Shown here in pieces: positions 12,201 through 24,200 of a DNA stretch of 64,000 bases. The stretch comes from Arenicola marina (taxonomy: Eukaryota > Annelida > Polychaeta > Arenicolidae): NCBI GenBank assembly GCA_964019135.1, contig OZ025264.1:496001-560000 (forward strand). Reading direction: 5' to 3'. Every line of letters starts with the position of its first letter. The stretch's first letter is position 1. The notes beneath the pieces were generated by a model that had not been told where the DNA came from, ran no database searches, and was given only the letters and a program-made list of their open reading frames with translations. The position numbers and the translations under genes are program-made.

Positions 12201-15200
12201 TAACGGGTGCGTTATGACGCAATGACTGATTTTCTTTGCACCACCTGCCCGTCAAGCAGCCTGCGTTGAGTTTGGACAGCCGGTGTCCCTTCTCAACTAT
12301 GAGACCCGGTGACCCTGTCTATCGTGCTTCAGCCCGGACCCGCGGGTAAACTGCAGGCTTCAGAATGACTAATTAAAACCTGTACTCCCGTCTCCCGTGT
12401 AGGGCTTTAATCTTTCATTTTTGGACGAAATTCCTTTTATGCTGATTTCAATCCTTGAAATCCTGGCTTATATTGAATGAAGACTCCCGATGAGCCGCAG
12501 GTTAGGTTTGTTCAGCTGAACTCTGATTGTCTATCCGGTTCAAGTTCGCGACCCGCGTGCACTGAATATATCACTATTTGACCTTGAACGAGCTTTGGTC
12601 CAATTTGCTATGCTTCAATTAGTTTTGTTCCATTCTCCATTGTATGGGTTCAAACCGCAACCGATGCGTGAGATATTCTTCGACCCGCTCCTCCTGCCCA
12701 TAAGCGCTTTTTTGCAACGAGCGACCTTTCACCGTCACGCAATGCTAGGGATCGGCGGGAGGGTGGGGGATCAGCATCATTATCATGCACCCACCTTGTA
12801 CTCTCGCCATGGATGGATAGGGTGAACCTGATGATCGAGGGGTTAGGGCTTGGGTGGGGGGGGAGGGGCTAAGCTACACTGGCGCAGTCAAAAATCGCAT
12901 ATCCAACGAGTATAGGGGACCCACCCCCGCGGCTACTGTTGTGGCCCCTCACCGACATCTTTCCCACTGACGCGATACGATGTTGGATGTGACCACCCCC
13001 CCCCCGCCCCCTCCCCCTGCCCAACCACCATGGCAAGGCGAGTAGCTAGAACGATCTATGGCAGTGGACGGACAAGTGGCTTTGTGAACCATGGCCCCTC
13101 CGTCCGCTAGGCGACTGGATCCAAAGTTCACTTGGCTTGGCTTGGCTTAGGCATGTACATTGCTGACTAAGCGTTCAGTTACACGAGGTGATCATGGGTC
13201 CGAAGTCAAAGGCATCTTTTTTTTTTCTTTTTTTTTTTATGCGCAAAACCAGGTAGTTCTGCTGCGTTACAGTAATTTTACACACTAATCTGTCCTAAAA
13301 TATACAAATGCCGAATGCCATGAAATCTTATTATAAAAACCGGACACCGTGCTAATAAAAATATTGTCAATGACAATTCAAGTTTCGAATGTCGGTAAAT
13401 TAGTTTTTAAATTAGTTTTTATTAAAACTGTTTTGATTTTGTTACCCTACATTACAAACAGGGGAAGCGAGAGAGTTAATCGACAGCGGGACGGGCGCTC
13501 TGTGACGCACCCCCACCCTCACCTACTGACCGACACTGACCCCCCCCCCCCCCTCACACACACACACATCCACACATGCTGACCGGCAATCAGCTGCCAT
13601 CCATGCAGGCTCTTAGTTTGTTAAACGTATGAGTGGCCCTGTAGTTTGTCTCACCCTAGTCTGGTGTCAGATATCAGGGAGTCACAACGTTTATATAGGG
13701 GCGGATATAGCTCTTAGTTTGTTAAACGTATGAGTGGTCCTGTAGTCTGTCTCACCCTAGTCTGGTGTCAGATTTCAGAGAGTCAACACGTTTTTATAGG
13801 GGCGGATATAGTGGGGTATATAATGGTTCTATTTGGCGTTAGACGGTGCATTGTATACAATCATGTATGTACGTAAACTTTAAGAAACTACAGGCTTCAG
13901 CCGGATACGGGCGGCCACATCCCTAAATTTGCATAGGCTCTCATACTGTCGCGTGGCTTCAATTCTTGCAAATCCCCTGCTTGAAGAGTTACTCGGGCGT
14001 AAAAAAGGGTTAAGGTGTAGTGCAGCATTGAGGGGGTCAGTACCCAGGTTGGTGTGTCACACACGAGGCATGGCGCAGGATGATGGGGGTGACAGGGACG
14101 CTCTGTTTTGGGTGAGTCTTTACTTTACTGGCCAGTCTCTCATTGGTAAATAGTTCTGTTTGCACAGCTTTAGGCCATGTCCTGTTTTTCAGTTTGTAGC
14201 CAATTTTTACCGGTGCGTTTTTTAATTGCGCTTTTTCGATCACGTTTTCCGTTCGAGCCATTTTTAGCCACTGCGGTCAGGTACCTCAAGACTGAATGCT
14301 TGTACTATTTTTATAACTACTACCCCCATTGTCTCACTCTATACCCAAATTATGTCATTGTCTACCCGCACCACCTCACTCTCAACACACATCCTCACTC
14401 CCTACCCGCACCCTCACCCACTACCCACCGCCGCACCCTCTACCCAGAGCCTCTACCCACAGCATCTACCCACAGCCTCACCCTCTACCCACCGCCGCAC
14501 CCTCTACTCACAGCATCCTCCTCAACCCATACCATCTACCCTAACCGTCTACCCTCACCCTATACCCTGGCCCTCTAACCTCCCCCTCTACCCTCACCCT
14601 CTACCCACAGCCTCACCCACTACCCACCGCCGCACCCTCTTACCCACAGCATCTCCTTCAACCCACGCCATCTACCCTCACCCTCTACCCACATTCTCTA
14701 CCCACAGCCTCACCCTCTACCCACAGCACCCCCTCAACCCACACCCTCTAACCTCACCCTCTACCCTCACCCTCTAGCCATACCCTCACCCTCTATCCAC
14801 CGCCTCTACCCTCACCCTCTACCCACCGCCTCTACCCTCACCCTCTACCCACCGCCTCTACCCTCACCCTTTACCCACCGCCCATCTCCCCACCCACAGC
14901 TTCACCCTCTACACACAGCATCCCCCTCAACCCACGCCATCTACCCTCACCCTCTACCCTCACCCTCTACCCACGGCACCCCCTCAACCCACACCCTCTA
15001 CCCACGGCACCCCCTAAACCCACACCCTCTACCCTCACCCTCTACCCTAACCCTCTAGCCATACCCTCACCCTCTACCCACCGCCTCTACCCTCACCCTT
15101 TACCCACCGCCCATCTCCCCACCCACAGCTTCACCCTCTACACACAGCATCCCCCTCAACCCACGCCATCTACCCTCACCCTCTACCCTCACCCTCTACC

Positions 15201-18200
15201 CACGGCACCCCCTCAACCCACACCCTCTACCCACGGCACCCCCTAAACCCACACCCTCTACCCTCACCCTCTACCCTAACCCTCTAGCCATACCCTCACC
15301 CTCTACCCACCGCCTCTACCCTCACCCTCTACCCACCGCCTCTACCCTCACCCTCTACCCACCGCCTCTACCCTCACCCTCTACCCACAGCCTCACCCTC
15401 TACCCACAGCTTCACTCTCTACCCACAGCATCCCCCTCAACCCACGCCATCTACCCTCACCCTGTACCCACATTCTCTACCCACAGCCTCACCCTCTACC
15501 CACAGTCTCACCCTCTACCCACAGCACCCCCGCAGCCCACACCCTCTACCCTCACCCTCTAGCCATACCCTCACCCTCTACCCACCGCCTCGACCCTCAC
15601 CCTCTACCCACCGCCCATCTCCCTACCCACAGCCTCACCCTCTACCCACAGATTCACCCTCTACCCACAGCATCTCCCTCAACCCACACCATCTACCCTC
15701 ACCCTCTACCCAGTCTCACCCTCTGCCCACAGCACCCCCTCAACCCTCACCCTCTACCCTCACCCTCTACCCTCACCCTCTAGCCATACCCTCACCCTAT
15801 ATCCACCGCCTCTACCCTCACCTTCTACCCACCGCCCATCTCCCTACCCACAGCCTCGCCCTCTACCCACAGCTTCACCCTCTACTCGCAACATCTACCC
15901 TCACTCTTTACCAATAAACCTATACCCATACCCTCACCATCTACCTACGGCCTCTACCCCGCTACCCATGCATCTACTCCGTCCTTCTGGTTTCCCCGCA
16001 GGAAGCCGTCAGGGCCCTCAACACTCTGCAATCAAACGCTGCTTACCTGGAAAAAACTCGTGCCGAACGCGACAAGAAGCGCCACCTATCGCTCCCGGAA
16101 ACGTTGGAGACTCTGCAACGTGTGGGGATAACCGTGAGTACCTTTATCTCTCCTCCCTACATCTTCTTATCCCTGGACGTTCCCTGTAACCCAGCTGTAC
16201 ACACAGGGATTGGTTCATATATGCCCAAAGTTAGCCTAAAACAACATGTCCTACTTGGATAGGGTTTGACTCTCATTGGACCAGTGATTTCTTGAGCCAG
16301 TTTTTATCAATGTGCATTGTATAGTTTAGGCCACCTTTGGGCACAGTTTGGTTTTCCTCTGTATACTTCATTATCCCAGTAGTTCCTAAGCCCTGCTTCA
16401 CCCATGCATGCACAGAATTTGCCAAAACACCCTTTAATTTCACCCTTTCTCATTATCCCTGTGGTTCTTTGGCTCCGCTCTAATATGAATTGACGAACGT
16501 GTTGTTAATCTGCATTTTGTTATGGAAATAAAAACACACACAAAAACACAACACGAATACCTTGATGTTGCAGTCTGACGTCATAGACGGGCTGTCGGTC
16601 ATTCACGTCAGTGGTACGAAAGGCAAAGGTTCCACCTGTGCCTTCGTCGAAAGCATCCTCCGAGCCCACGGCTACAAGACTGGCTTCTTCAGGTACCCTC
16701 CCTCGTTGTCAATTAAACCCACGAGATGAAGTAAACTTAACTGCCATTTTGTTACCAAGTGCTTGTGTATAGACGCCATCTTTGGATGCATGGTAGTCAT
16801 GGAGATACGTATTTATATAGTTGGTGCCTAGGTTAACTGGGTAAGAAAGTCGCTTCCCATGTGTAGAGATGTAGAGCCGAATGTATGACTCACTTTGTTA
16901 TCTCTCTTGATGATAACTTCAGTGAAGCAACATGAGCCGTTATATAGCCAATATGTGCAATTATCCTTGTAGTACGGTAACTTATTGATTGAACGGGGTG
17001 TTTAATGTTATATTTAGATGCTTCTTGTACAAGTACATACATGTAATGCCCAATAAACAACAGGCATGTTGCAAGGGCTCTTTGTGTGTACTACGTCATC
17101 AAAAGTTGGTCATTGCTGCCATATTTTTCCTGCAACATGTGAAGATAAAGTTGTGGAAGCGATCAGTGTCATAAACGATACGTGAGAGATACATTGTGTA
17201 AGATGGTGAGATACATTGCGGAAGATGGTGGGATACATTGCGGAAGATGCCTTGTCCGGAGCAACCCACATTTCTCCAACCTTGTTTTGATCCCGATTGA
17301 CAGCTCGCCCCACTTGATAGAAGTCCGAGAGCGAATCCGGATTAACGGGCGTTCGCTCTCCAGAGATGCTTTCAGCACCTACTTCTGGGAATGCCTCAAT
17401 CCACTGGAGGATTCCAAGGTCAGCACCAGTTAGGGCAAGGTCAAAGAATTTGGTTGAATTATGTCTCTTAAATAGCCCTATGAGAGAAGACGAATAAAGC
17501 CGGCTCAAGTAATGCATGACCTGATAACTTCCGTGTGCTTATGTCAAGTAAATATGCTTTATTTATTGCATCTGGCCTTAGTTTACATTTGATAAAATAA
17601 TCATTTTGAAGCCAACTACTTTAAGCCTAGTTCAACTTACTTCCAATGATGATTGATATGCGATATTTCTGCCACCAGGAGGCGCACGCCGGAAACATGC
17701 CATCCTACTTCCGGTTTCTCACCGTGCTGGCTTTCCATGTCTTCGTCAAGGAAAAAGTTAGGAATTATTAAGGGTTCATTATCGATTAATTATCTCCTAA
17801 ATTTACTTAATGAATTCACCTAGATTAACCTGAGTGATAAAAGATACTCACTATCTTTAACTAACGGTTAAACCTGATACGAAGTGAAGAAACAAACAAT
17901 TTGCTTTCAGTTACTTTCAACTTTTATATACTGCCTGAACTTTCTTTATATTAGAATATTTGATGACACTTCAAATTGAACGTAGGGAGCATATTTTTTT
18001 GATTCATGATCTATCTACGATGTAAACAAGTGGAATGTTGTTTATTTACAGGTTGACGTGGCCATCCTTGAGGTTGGCATAGGAGGGGAGTTTGACTGTA
18101 CGAACGTCGTCAGGTAGGCTAAACTACGTCGTCATCAGTCGTCAGTCGATCGGCAGGTTCGCTCGCTATAGCGGGAATACCTGAGTTAGGGCTGTGTACG

Positions 18201-21200
18201 GGAGTTTAATCGGTACTACATTCTCCTGGTGTGTTTTTCTTTAGATCCCATGTTATTTACCTTCAGGGTTTCCATATCGTTTACCTTCAGGGTTACCATC
18301 TCATCATGTCTTCAGGAATCCCATCTTTTTTTGCCTTGTTTTGCCGTCAGAATTTCCATGATATTTTGACTTCAAGATTTTCGGGACATTTTGTCTCCAT
18401 GGTTGCCATGTCGTTTGCCTTCAGGAGCCCCGTGGTGTGCGGAGTGACCAGTCTGGATACGGATCACACCAGTATTCTGGGAGACACTATTCAGCAGATC
18501 GCGTGGCACAAGGCAGGCATCTTCAAGGTCAGTGGTAGCTGCCGACAAGGGCATGCGGTCACATAAACGTTGCTCTGACATTACTGTTACCATGAGGCAA
18601 GCGGTGTTCTAATAAAACTACCAACAGGACCATGTCTTGAAAAAAATCTTTACCTTGAGGGTGCGCACTTTACAGTCATCTGTTTCTAAGACCGATGGGA
18701 CATTAAACGGTAGCGATTACCGTGTTAGAAATAAAAGTAGTCGAATTGTGACTATCCGAAATACGTTTAGAAATCCCAAAAAGAAAGGTTAATCAAGAGG
18801 TCGTTTTAGTGCAATTGCAACTGCTGTGTTATAAGTTCCTGCACCTTTGTTATGTTTTTTTTTCCTAAATTATCTAAGGGTGTTTTAAAATAAATAATAG
18901 GTTTCGTGCATACTGTGTCATTAGAGCAGGGAAAGTGAGTGTTATATAAATAGAGAAGTGACGTACTGAATCTGCTTCTTCTAGCCCGGAGTTCCAGCCT
19001 TCACAGTGTCCCAGCCTGAGGACTCCATAGACGTTATCAAAAACCGAGCAAGGGAGAGAGGGGTAGGACCCAACTTGAAGTTTTCGTATTTTCCATATTT
19101 GTTATCGTGTTTTTGTTGTGATTTCGTTGTTCCGTACTTCGACTGTTTCGATTATTTTACCAGTATAAACTTGAGATATTAAATTCGACTCCCCTTTATG
19201 CATTACATTCTTCCATATTGGTGAATTCGTTGATAATTATCAGGGGCAATAAATGCGTTGAGCCTGCTAACTAATTCTCCCTTTTATCGCCCTCTTGGTG
19301 CAGTGTCCTCTGAAGGAACTCCGAGGCGGGATTGAGAATTACGACCTGTGCGGCCGCCAGGTGGAGCTAGGCATCAAGGGCGAGAAACAAGAACTCAACG
19401 CTGCACTGGGCTTACAGCTGTGTAAAGTGTGGATGGAAGACTCCAGACTGGGTAAGATACCCTTACAGCTGTGTAAAGTGTGAATGGAAGACTCCAGACT
19501 GGGTAAGATACCCATACAGCTGTGTAAAGTGTGAATGGAAGACTCCAGACTGGGTAAGATACCCTTACAGCTGTGTAAAGTGTGGATGGAAGACTCCAGA
19601 CTGGGTAAGATACCCTTACAGCTGTGTAAAGTGTGGATGGAAGACTCCAGACTGGGTAAGATACCCTTACAGCTGTGTGTAAAGTGTGGATGGAAGACTC
19701 CAGACTGGGTAAGATACCCATACAGCTGTGTAAAGTGTGAATGGAAGACTCCAGACTGGGTAAGATACCCTTACAGCTGTGTAAAGTGTGGATGGAAGAC
19801 TCCAGACTGGGTAAGATACCCTTACAGCTGTGTAAAGTGTGAATGGAAGACTCCAGACTGGGTAAGATACCCATACAGCTGTGTAAAGTGTGAATGGAAG
19901 ACTCCAGACTGGGTAAGATACCCTTACAGCTGTGTAAAGTGTGGATGGAAGACTCCAGACTGGGTAAGATACCCTTACAGCTGTGTAAAGTGTGAATGGA
20001 AGACTCCAGACTGGGTAAGATACCCATACAGCTGTGTAAAGTGTGAATGGAAGACTCCAGACTGGGTAAGATACCCTTACAGCTGTGTAAAGTGTGGATG
20101 GAAGACTCCAGACTGGGTAAGATACCCTTACAGCTGTGTAAAGTGTGGATGGAAGACTCCAGACTGGGTAAGATACCCTTACAGCTGTGTGTAAAGTGTG
20201 GATGGAAGACTCCAGACTGGGTAGGATACCCTTACAGCTGTGTAAAGTGTGGATGGAAGACTCCAGACTGGGTAAGATACCCTTACAGCTGTGTAAAGTG
20301 TGGATGGAAGACTCCACAGACTGGGTAGGATACCCTTACAGCTGTGTAAAGTGTGGATGGAAGACTCCACAGACTGGGTAAGATACCCTTACAGCTGTGT
20401 AAAGTGTGGATGGAAGACTCCACAGACTGGGTAAGATACCCTTACAGCTGTGTAAAGTGTGGATGGAAGACTCCAGACTGGGTAAGATACCCTTACAGCT
20501 GTGTAAAGTGTGGATGGAAGACTCCAGACTGGGTAAGATACCCTTACAGCTGTGTAAAGTGTGGATGGAAGACTCCAGACTGGGTAAGATACCCTTACAG
20601 CTGTGTAAAGTGTGGATGGAAGACTCCAGACTGGGTAAGATACCCTTACAGCTGTGTAAAGTGTGGATGGAAGACTCCAGACTGGGTAAGATACCCTTAC
20701 AGCTGTGTAAAGTGTGGATGGAAGACTCCAGACTGGGTAAGATACCCTTACAGCTGTGTAAAGTGTGGATGGAAGACTCCAGACTGGGTAAGATACCCTT
20801 ACAGCTGTGTAAAGTGTGGATGGTGAACAAGTACCTGTGGCAATATGTATATTTAAGCAGAAAATGATCTTTACCTGAGCCACAATGCCTTGTTACCTTG
20901 CAGACAGCTGGTGGTTATCACGACATTCCCGACTGTTAATGGTGTAGTTGTGGTGTGTCTTTCAGATGAGCAGACGTTACGCGAGAAGTACCTGCCGTAC
21001 AGAGAAGGGACTGTCTCAGACCCCTGGTCCATGGCCTCAGGCTTCCCCATCACAGAACTCATGGCTAAAGGTAAAATATGTATATATATCCTTTAAACTG
21101 CAAAACTCGACCTCTCATAGAACTGCCGTGGGAGTACCGTAGAACAGCCATTGCGAGATAAGGCAGTGTGTATGTGCAGGACCACGACTGTTTATAAGAA

Positions 21201-24200
21201 CGATTTATCACGCACTGGTTCGGGACTAACTTTTTGTTGTTCCGCCATTCTTAATTATGTAGTTCTGTCCATAAACCTATGAGCGTACTGTGCGGATAAC
21301 TGGGGTACCTTTGAACACAGGGGACAGTTTATTTCGACTAATGACAATGATCATTTATCTGCAAGTGTAAACTACCAAATTTTAGCAGTCTATGGCTATT
21401 TGCGCTTTTTAACAGTCCCAATTATTAATGTACATTGAACATTTGATATGACCTAAGTAATCGCATAGTGCCGGGAATATATCAGATATAAATAGTTACA
21501 TTGTCGTACGGTTTGCTTGGGGTATTTGTTTCAGGTCTCAGGGACTGCCGCTGGCATGGGCGGTGCCAGACCCTGACACGTGACCGCATGACCTACTTCA
21601 TAGACGGCGCGCACACTCCGCGCAGCATTGAGGTGAGGGACATCATCGAAGTGGCTGACGTCATCGGGAGTAGTGACCACATCGGGAGTAGTGACGTCAT
21701 CAAGAGTAGTGATGTCATCGGGAGTAGTGACGTCATCGGGAATAGTGACGTCATCGGGAGTAGTGATGTCATCGGGAGTAGTGACGTCATCGGGAGTAGT
21801 GACGTCATCGGGAGTAATGACATCATCGGGAGTAGTGATGTGATCGGGAGTGGTGACCACATCGGGAGTAGTGACGTCATCGGGAGTAGTGACCACATCG
21901 GGAGTAGTGACGTCATCGGGAGTAGTGACGTCATCGGGAGTAACGTCATCGAGAATAGTAACGTCATCGGGAGTAGTGACGTCATCCTGAGTAGTGAGAC
22001 GTCAGCGGTACCGGAATGAGAGCTTTATTACTTCTCGCCGCGTTGAAATATTAAGTTATGAAGATCTGATGATCGACTGTCCTGCTGCACGATACCAATA
22101 CTGGACGTAGTACAGGCAGTTTGACCATAGTACAGGCAGTGTGACCGTAGTACAGGCAGTGTTACCGTAGTATAGGCAGTGGGACCGTAGTACAGGCAGT
22201 GTGACCGTGGTACAGGCAGTGTGACCGTAGTGTAGGCAGCGTGACCGTAGTACAGGCAGTGGGACCGTAGTACAGGCAGCGTGACCGTAGTACAGGCAGT
22301 GTTACCGTAGTACAGGCAGTGTGACCGTAGTACAGGCAGTGTGACCGTAGTATAGGCAGCGTGACCGTAGTACAGGCAGTGGGACCGTAGTACAGGCAGC
22401 GTGACCGTGGTACAGGCAGTGTGACCGTAGTACAGGCAGTGTGACTGTAGTACAGGCAGCGTGACCGTAGTACAGGCGGTGTGACCGTAGTACAGGCAGC
22501 GTGACCGTGGTACAGGCAGTGTGACCGTAGTACAGGCAGTGTTACCGTAGTACAGGCAGTGTGACCGTAGTACAGGCAGTGTGACCGTAGTACAGGCAGT
22601 GTGACCGTAGTACAGGCAGTGTGACCGTAGTACAGGCAGCGTGACCGTAGTACAGGCAGCGTGACCGTAGTACAGGCAGCGTGACCGTAGTACAGGCAGT
22701 GTGACTGTAGTACAGGCAGTGTGACCGTAGTACAGGCAGTGTGACCGTGGTACAGGCAGTGTGACCGTAGTACAGGCAGCGTGACCGTAGTACAGGCAGC
22801 GTTACCGTGGTACAGGCAGTGTGGCCGTAGTACAGGCAGTGTGACCGTAGTACAGGCAGTGGGACCGTAGTACAGGCAGCGTGACCGTAGTACAGGCAGC
22901 GTGACCGTAGTACAGGCAGCGTGACCGTATTACAGGCAGCGTGGCCGTAGTACAGGCAGCGTGGCCGTAGTACAGGCAGCGTGACCGTAGTACAGGCAGC
23001 GTGACCGTAGTACAGGCAGTGTGACCGTGGTACAGGCAGTTTGACCGTGGTACAGGCAGTGTGACCGTAGTACAGGCAGTGGGACCGTGGTACAGGCAGC
23101 GTGACCGTAGTACAGGCAGCGTGACCGTAGTACAGGCAGTGTGACCGTAGTACAGGCAGTGTGACCGTAGTACAGGCAGTGTGACCGTGGTACAGGCAGT
23201 GTGACCGTAGTATAGGCAGCGTGACCGTAGTACAGGCAGTGGGACCGTAGTACAGGCGGTGTGACCGTGGTACAGGCAGTGTGACCGTAGTACAGGCAGC
23301 GTGACCGTAGTACAGGCAGCGTGACCGTAGTACAGGCAGTGTGACCGTAGTACAGGCAGCGTGACCGTAGTACAGGCAGCGTGACCGTGGTACAGGCAGT
23401 TTGACCGTGGTACAGGCAGTGTGACCGTAGTACAGGCAGTGGGACCGTAGTACAGGCGGTGTGACCGTAGTACGGGCAGTGTGACCGTAGTACAGGCAGT
23501 GTGACCGTAGTACAGGCAGTGTGACCGTAGTACAGGCAGTGTGACCGTTGTACAGGCGGTGTGACCGTAGTACAAGCAGTGTGACCGTGGTACAGGCAGT
23601 GTGACCGTGGTACAGGCAGCGTGACCGTAGTACAGGCAGTGTGACCGTGGTACAGGCAGTTTGACCGTGGTACAGGCAGTGTGACCGTAGTATAGGCAGT
23701 GTGACCGTAGTACAGGCGGTGTGACCGTAGTACAAGCAGTGTGACCGTGGTACAGGCATTGTGACCGTGGTACAGGCAGCGTGACCGTGGTACAGGCAGC
23801 GTGACCGTAGTACAGGCAGTGTGACCGTAGTACAGGCGGTGTGACCGTAGTACAGGCAGTGTGACCGTAGTACAGGCAGCGTGACCGTAGTACAGGCAGT
23901 GTGACCGTGGTACAGGCAGTGTGACCGTAGTACAGGCAGTGGGACCGTAGTACAGGCAGTGTGACCGTAGTACAGGCGGTGTGACCGTAGTACAGGCAGC
24001 GTGACCGTAGTACAGGCAGTGTGACCGTAGTACAGGCGGTGTGACCGTAGTACAGGCGGTGTGACCGTAGTACAGGCGGTGTGACCGTAGTACAGGCAGT
24101 GTGACCGTAGTACAGGCAGTGTGACCGTAGTACAGGCAGTGTGACCGTAGTACAGGCAGTGTGACCGTAGTACAGGCAGTGTGACCGTAGTACAGGCAGC

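Noticed and set aside
14177-14777. Pro/His/Tyr/Thr-rich frames
   Set aside because: Low-complexity translation of the pyrimidine array.
14330-15965. Interstitial telomere
   Set aside because: Only isolated accctaaccct words occur; there is no run of the exact hexamer.
19395-20883. Repeated Cys-Gly-Trp-Lys and Leu-Pro-Ser frames of 60-219 codons on both strands
   Set aside because: Products of the 51-bp repeat. Only the first 41 bases belong to FPGS exon 9.
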